Below, piece by piece: positions 60,258 to 64,000 of a stretch of DNA of 64,000 bases. Under the pieces are notes generated by a model, which had not been told where the DNA came from, made no database searches, and was given only the letters and a program-made list of their open reading frames with translations. The stretch spans positions 110,322,917-110,386,916 of the forward strand of contig NC_060254.1 in NCBI RefSeq assembly GCF_921293095.1, given 5' to 3'. Position numbers and translations under genes: made by a program. The DNA comes from Ischnura elegans. Lineage: Eukaryota; Arthropoda; Insecta; Odonata; Coenagrionidae. Positions within the stretch are counted from its first letter, which is position 1. Each line of letters opens with the position of its first letter.

Positions 60258-60423
60258 AGTTTTCTTGGATATTACACCATTACTATTACCACTGCTTTTA
60301 ATCATCATCTTCAGACTTAAATCATTAATTAATTCCTGAAGATGATGATAACTCATCGAAATCCGGGTCGCGTTATGTAAAAAAAGCAGTGGCATAAGTA
60401 ATAGTGTAATATCTAAGAAAACT
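60258..60423. repeat. Inverted repeat with a 29-nt unpaired arm segment
   Basis: AGTTTTCTTGGATATTACAC, CATTACTATTACCACTGC and TTTT pair with the complement at 60383-60423 with few mismatches. The inner arms ATCATCATCTTCAG/CTGAAGATGATGAT pair again. The right arm has about 29-32 extra nt (AACTCATCGAAATCCGGGTC...) between the two stems. MITE or hairpin retroposon. Confidence 0.75.
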
Positions 60424-60891
60424 TAAAATGGAATACCACAAAGTTAATCATAAGTTAGTGATTTCTATTCACTACCTCTTACAATTAAATTGAGAGATTG
60501 GATGCTTTTGTAGCTTCCTTAATTCCGGAGAGATGACGTCCAATGCGAAGGCACTTTCGTAAAATTGCAGATTTACAACATTGAAATATGCTGTAAACCG
60601 TTTAACGTGTCACAAAAATACACACAGTTATCGTTTTACAAACAAGAAATGGCTAATATGCCAAATTTGGTCGAAATCGATGCCTCAAGGGGCAGACGCC
60701 GCCGAGTCGAATTTGGGTGGAATACTCCATTCACTGGCGTCACTATGCGGATGAGGAGATAAAAATCCTCCCCCCCCCCCCCAAAGCATCAGAGAATTAA
60801 AAATATATTTAAAACAACTGTCTATTTTTGACATTTGATAACTGAATCTGCTTAAAGTTAAATTATTTGGCGCCAAAATTATGTAAAATTT

Positions 60892-61129
60892 GTGCGAAAA
60901 ATTCACAGAGGAAAAATCATTCGCCTTGACCGGGATTCGAACCTGGATCCCTCGACTTCCGGTTCTCTGGCTAACTGGCTAAAACACTCGGCCGGAAATC
61001 GAGGGATCCGGGTTCGAATCCCGGTCAAGGCGAATGATTTTTCCTTCGTGGATTTTTCGCAAAATTTGAGCATTGCGGGTGACTCCGTAAAAGTTATCAC
61101 CGTGGCTAGTCCCGGTATACTTAAACATG
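60892..61129 (+). mobile_element. Inverted SINE group D inside one target-site duplication
   Basis: ATGTAAAATTT at 60881-60891 and 61130-61140 encloses 238 bp. The left arm 60894-60962 is the reverse complement of head plus body. The right arm 60992-61060 carries GATCCGGGTTCGAATCCCGG (box B), TCAAGGCGAATGATTTTTCC and GTGGATTTTTCGC. The loop is about 29 nt. Only the right side has the 3' tail (61061-61129, ATTGCGGGTGACTCCG... CCCGGTATACTTAA). That tail also occurs at 54250-54325 without an inverted partner, so it is the SINE's own 3' end. Confidence 0.85.
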
Positions 61130-61144
61130 ATGTAAAATTTATTT

Positions 61145-62260
61145 CCAGGCATGTCATTTTTATCCCCGACCCCCCGTTGACTGGGGGGGGGGGTGGCGCC
61201 ACCCCAGACAATCCCATCCCCCATAAAGCATATACCCAGTTACGCCATTGGGCCCATTTTTATATGAAAACTGTTATTCATACACTGTGAAGGCAAATTG
61301 GCAAGGAGTCCGAGAATTTGGATTATTTTAAAAGTTATTCTATGCATAAATAAGAAAAAACATGTGTACGTATTCTTCAAATAACCATTCGAGATGATAC
61401 ATTCCCAATCAAATCAATTGTTCGCGAGTTCACTTCTTGGAATGGTTACAAAATACAATCACAAATAAACTTTGTTACATTCCAATAATAAAATTTGTCA
61501 TTAATAAATATTGTGCGGAATATTACAAAGTTCATTTTTTATTCTATGGATACATTGCGTGCCTAACAGTGTTGTCAGGTTAATAACAGTGAAAAGCAAA
61601 ATATTTCGAGGGTTTCAACTCTTCACTAGTTAGCTTAAACCGCTACGAAATAGCCATAAAAAGAACTGTCACCACAGAGGAGTGAAGAGTAAGAGAGGAA
61701 ATTATTTTCCTTGCGTTTCGCCCACCTCCCGAGTTGAACACGATTTGATATACAGAGAAAATTCCGCCGAGAGAGAAGCGTGGGTGGTTTTAATTTGACC
61801 GCAACCACTCATTCGCAGCATATGACACGTTTCCCTTAAATATGTGTTCCGGAATATGAATCGGATGACATTTACGCGTCATTTTAACCCAACGGATGCG
61901 TCCAAATGAAGGGAGTCAACTCCGAGTGGTGGGAGGACACGAGGCTGAAGGACCCCAAAAGACGTTCGCTTCCTTAACAGCTTCCTCTCTCCATTTCTTC
62001 ATTTTGTGCATCATTTTTTTTCTCTTTTTTTCACTTAACGGCCTTTGAGGTTCATCTCGTTCGTTCGGAGCGTCGACTATCTTTAGTCGCCACGTAAACG
62101 TGGGATGTTATTTTTTTTCTTCAACATTCCGCCTAGCACGATTCGACCTCTGCTTCCCGCTGCAACCGTCTCATAGTATCATACTAAGCCGAAATTTTCA
62201 GATCCATACGGCCAAGGCTAGGAAGGGGGCTTACTCGGTAAACTCAAGAGGGAGCAATGG
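61145..62260. other. No gene recognised
   Basis: A G run (61185-61194) and TGGCGCCACCCC near 61193-61204 may belong to an eroded hAT-like MITE end. The remainder is unassigned. Confidence 0.35.
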
Positions 62261-62266
62261 CTTTTA

Positions 62267-62913
62267 CGCTTTGAGTGCCGGCCCTACTGAAAAATCCAGC
62301 CATTTTTACTAAATTCGCAATTTTTTTAAAACATTAGCATCAAAAATGTATTTATATCGATGTGTATTTCAATAAAAATGGACTTAGCTCTTCTTTATGA
62401 ATGAGTTGAATAACATTTACTGCTAACTTTCAAATATATATTTTAATAATGAAAACCTTCTGTTTTTGAAAAATAAAAAAGCTGCAACAAATGATGTACC
62501 GCTATAAAATGTATAAAATTTTTATTACGCACAATTTAATCTATTTAAACCATGGAAGTCATACAAAAGAATTGTTCCAAGCAAATCAGTCAAAATCCTG
62601 GATGACAAAAAGAGTCACTGTAACCTCAACGAACGGTTCTTTCCTCCAAAGAATTTTCACACAAAGTAGCCTGAGATAAGGGTGCCGGTAGCTACAGAGG
62701 ACTTTTCGTCCTCAAGACATTAAAATAACTCTTTTTCCATCGAGCAGTTGATTTTTGAAATAGCAGAACCACTAAGCAGTAAACTGGACAAGTACCAAGG
62801 GCGAAATATTACAGCTTCACGCATATGAAGTCAATTAAATAGAAAGACGTAATATTACGCGATCCTCGCAAGGATTAGCAGGACGTAATATTACGCCCAT
62901 GGCACGCAAAGTG
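62267..62913. mobile_element. Possible piggyBac-like element
   Basis: The right end reads, inward from TTAA (62914-62917), CACTTTGCGTGCCATGGGCG and then a CGTAATATTACG palindrome, which is repeated at 62847-62860. The left end CGCTTTGAGTGCCGGCCC (62267-) is similar, but its target is TTTA, not TTAA. About 650 bp, no coding frame. The left boundary is uncertain. Confidence 0.35.
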
Positions 62914-63039
62914 TTAAAAAACCAAAACCTCCTGGAGACGCACAACACTGGTATAACTACGATTCAAGACCTTGGCTCAATAAGGATGTCGGTCGTCTTC
63001 CGCGATTATTGTGATATTTCCACGATAGAAAAGATAAAG

Positions 63040-63240
63040 AGCACTGCATAAAACAAGTGACTTTGCACGCAGTCACGCGCACGGGAGCAAATTTAAAACG
63101 CCGAGGATGAATATCGTCTGAATAGCAACTGACTTGAAGATTGCCTGATCAGCAACCGGGAAACCCCGGTTCGCATATCGGCTCAGCAAAATATGAACGA
63201 CGAACTTCGTCCATGATGTTTATAGAATAAATGAGTGCAT
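63040..63240 (+). mobile_element. Degenerate inverted SINE group A copy
   Basis: Left: CAAGTGACTTTGCACGCAGTC and CGCGCACGGGAGCAAATTTAAA are the reverse complement of the group A tail and body. Right: CCCGGTTCGCATATCGGCTC and ATGAACGACGAACTTCGTCC are a head and body in plus orientation. It is more decayed than 23503-23976 and no duplication could be defined. 63245-64000 shows nothing recognisable. Confidence 0.55.
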
Positions 63241-64000
63241 TAATTATGTAAAATTTTTATTTCTACCACTACTTCTAAAAATATTTTTATGTCAAATATT
63301 TTTTATCAAAGGATATTGACAAGCTTGATGATTGATTCGGCAAAATAATAAATATGGAGATTCATATTAACAATAAGGCGATATAATGGCAAAAATGGCC
63401 GATGTATACCCACCCACGAATTGATACTCAGTAAGACGGTGTCAGTCAATATGTGGAATAAAAATCCAGACCTTTTAAGAAAGCATTCTGAAATTTTATA
63501 ATTGAAAAGGTCGAATAATTGATCCAAAAAACGGTGTTACATTCGTACGTCGTTTAAATAAATTTTAGAAAATTTCAGCGATGAAAAGTCAATTTTGCTG
63601 ACACGTAGAACAATATTCCATGGTACTAATCTTTTACGACTAAAAAATTGTCTTTACGGCTTAAAAATCCTACTTTTCCAAGGTTTTCCTGGAATTATTA
63701 AATTTACGTAATTTTTCCGATTTCTTGACGAACAGCTGTGACAAAAGTTGGCATTTTGAGCTGAGGAAAGTACAATTAACAACAGCTTAACTCGGCTTAA
63801 GCTGGCTTATTAAGGATTCAGACTAATAAATGGAATCACAGGATAAAGTACGCATCAATCGTGAAAGAAATTTTAGAGCACATAGTTCTTTCCCGGAGAA
63901 ATAATTGCGTGAAGTCTCCTCGGGGATTTTTCAACGGTTTAATTCGTAGTTCACCGACGTTCCAAGAGACGACTCGCCCATCATAATCAGGGTGAATGAA

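Overview
The window is nuclear DNA of an arthropod, most likely an insect. It is AT-rich, its only firm host gene has introns, and the rest is mostly decayed transposons: LINE fragments, tRNA-derived SINEs and short inverted-repeat elements. The one host gene recognised with confidence is NTAQ1 (protein N-terminal glutamine amidohydrolase, 'tungus' in Drosophila; Arg/N-degron pathway). Its three 3'-terminal coding exons lie on the minus strand at 13833-13688, 13172-13048 and 10897-10791. Splice sites and phases agree and there are no stops. The catalytic His and Asp are present, but the exon carrying the catalytic Cys was not found in the window.

Layout. 1-2.6 kb: a piggyBac-like and a hAT-like MITE. 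2.6-10.8 kb: AT-rich DNA with no gene or repeat I can recognise, immediately downstream of the NTAQ1 stop, possibly a long 3' UTR. 10.8-13.8 kb: NTAQ1 exons, with LINE remnants and hairpins around them. 14-20 kb: a weak candidate first exon at 16312 (+), a SINE remnant, a large inverted repeat and a GC-rich retroposon-like insert. 20.9-22.0 kb: an RTE-type LINE 3' half with one stop. 23.0-24.0 kb: a hAT-like MITE and an inverted SINE pair. 25.5-27.6 kb: a 5'-truncated jockey-type LINE with an open reverse transcriptase frame. 30-31.5 kb: an unrecognised 146-codon ORF, a nearby inverted partial copy, and a second jockey-type fragment. 31.6-38.7 kb: a tandem repeat, SINEs, and two RTE 3' ends, each interrupted by another insertion. 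39-64 kb: more LINE 3' ends of at least four families, SINEs, MITEs and hairpins.

The most interesting signal is structural. Four insertions (23492-23987, 37051-37240, 51471-51691, 60881-61140) share one architecture: a target-site duplication of 11-17 bp, a long inverted repeat, and a one-sided unpaired tail of 35-69 nt beside one of the duplications. In two of them the arms are tRNA-derived SINE sequence and the tail is the SINE 3' end. I read them as retroposons whose first-strand cDNA folded back and copied itself before integration ('snap-back' retroposons). The mechanism is inference; the structures can be read directly from the sequence.

No bacterial operon, CRISPR array or functional rRNA/tRNA gene is seen. 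The elements do not work together as a pathway. The window is a small host-gene end set in nested mobile DNA, and several nestings give relative ages of insertion.
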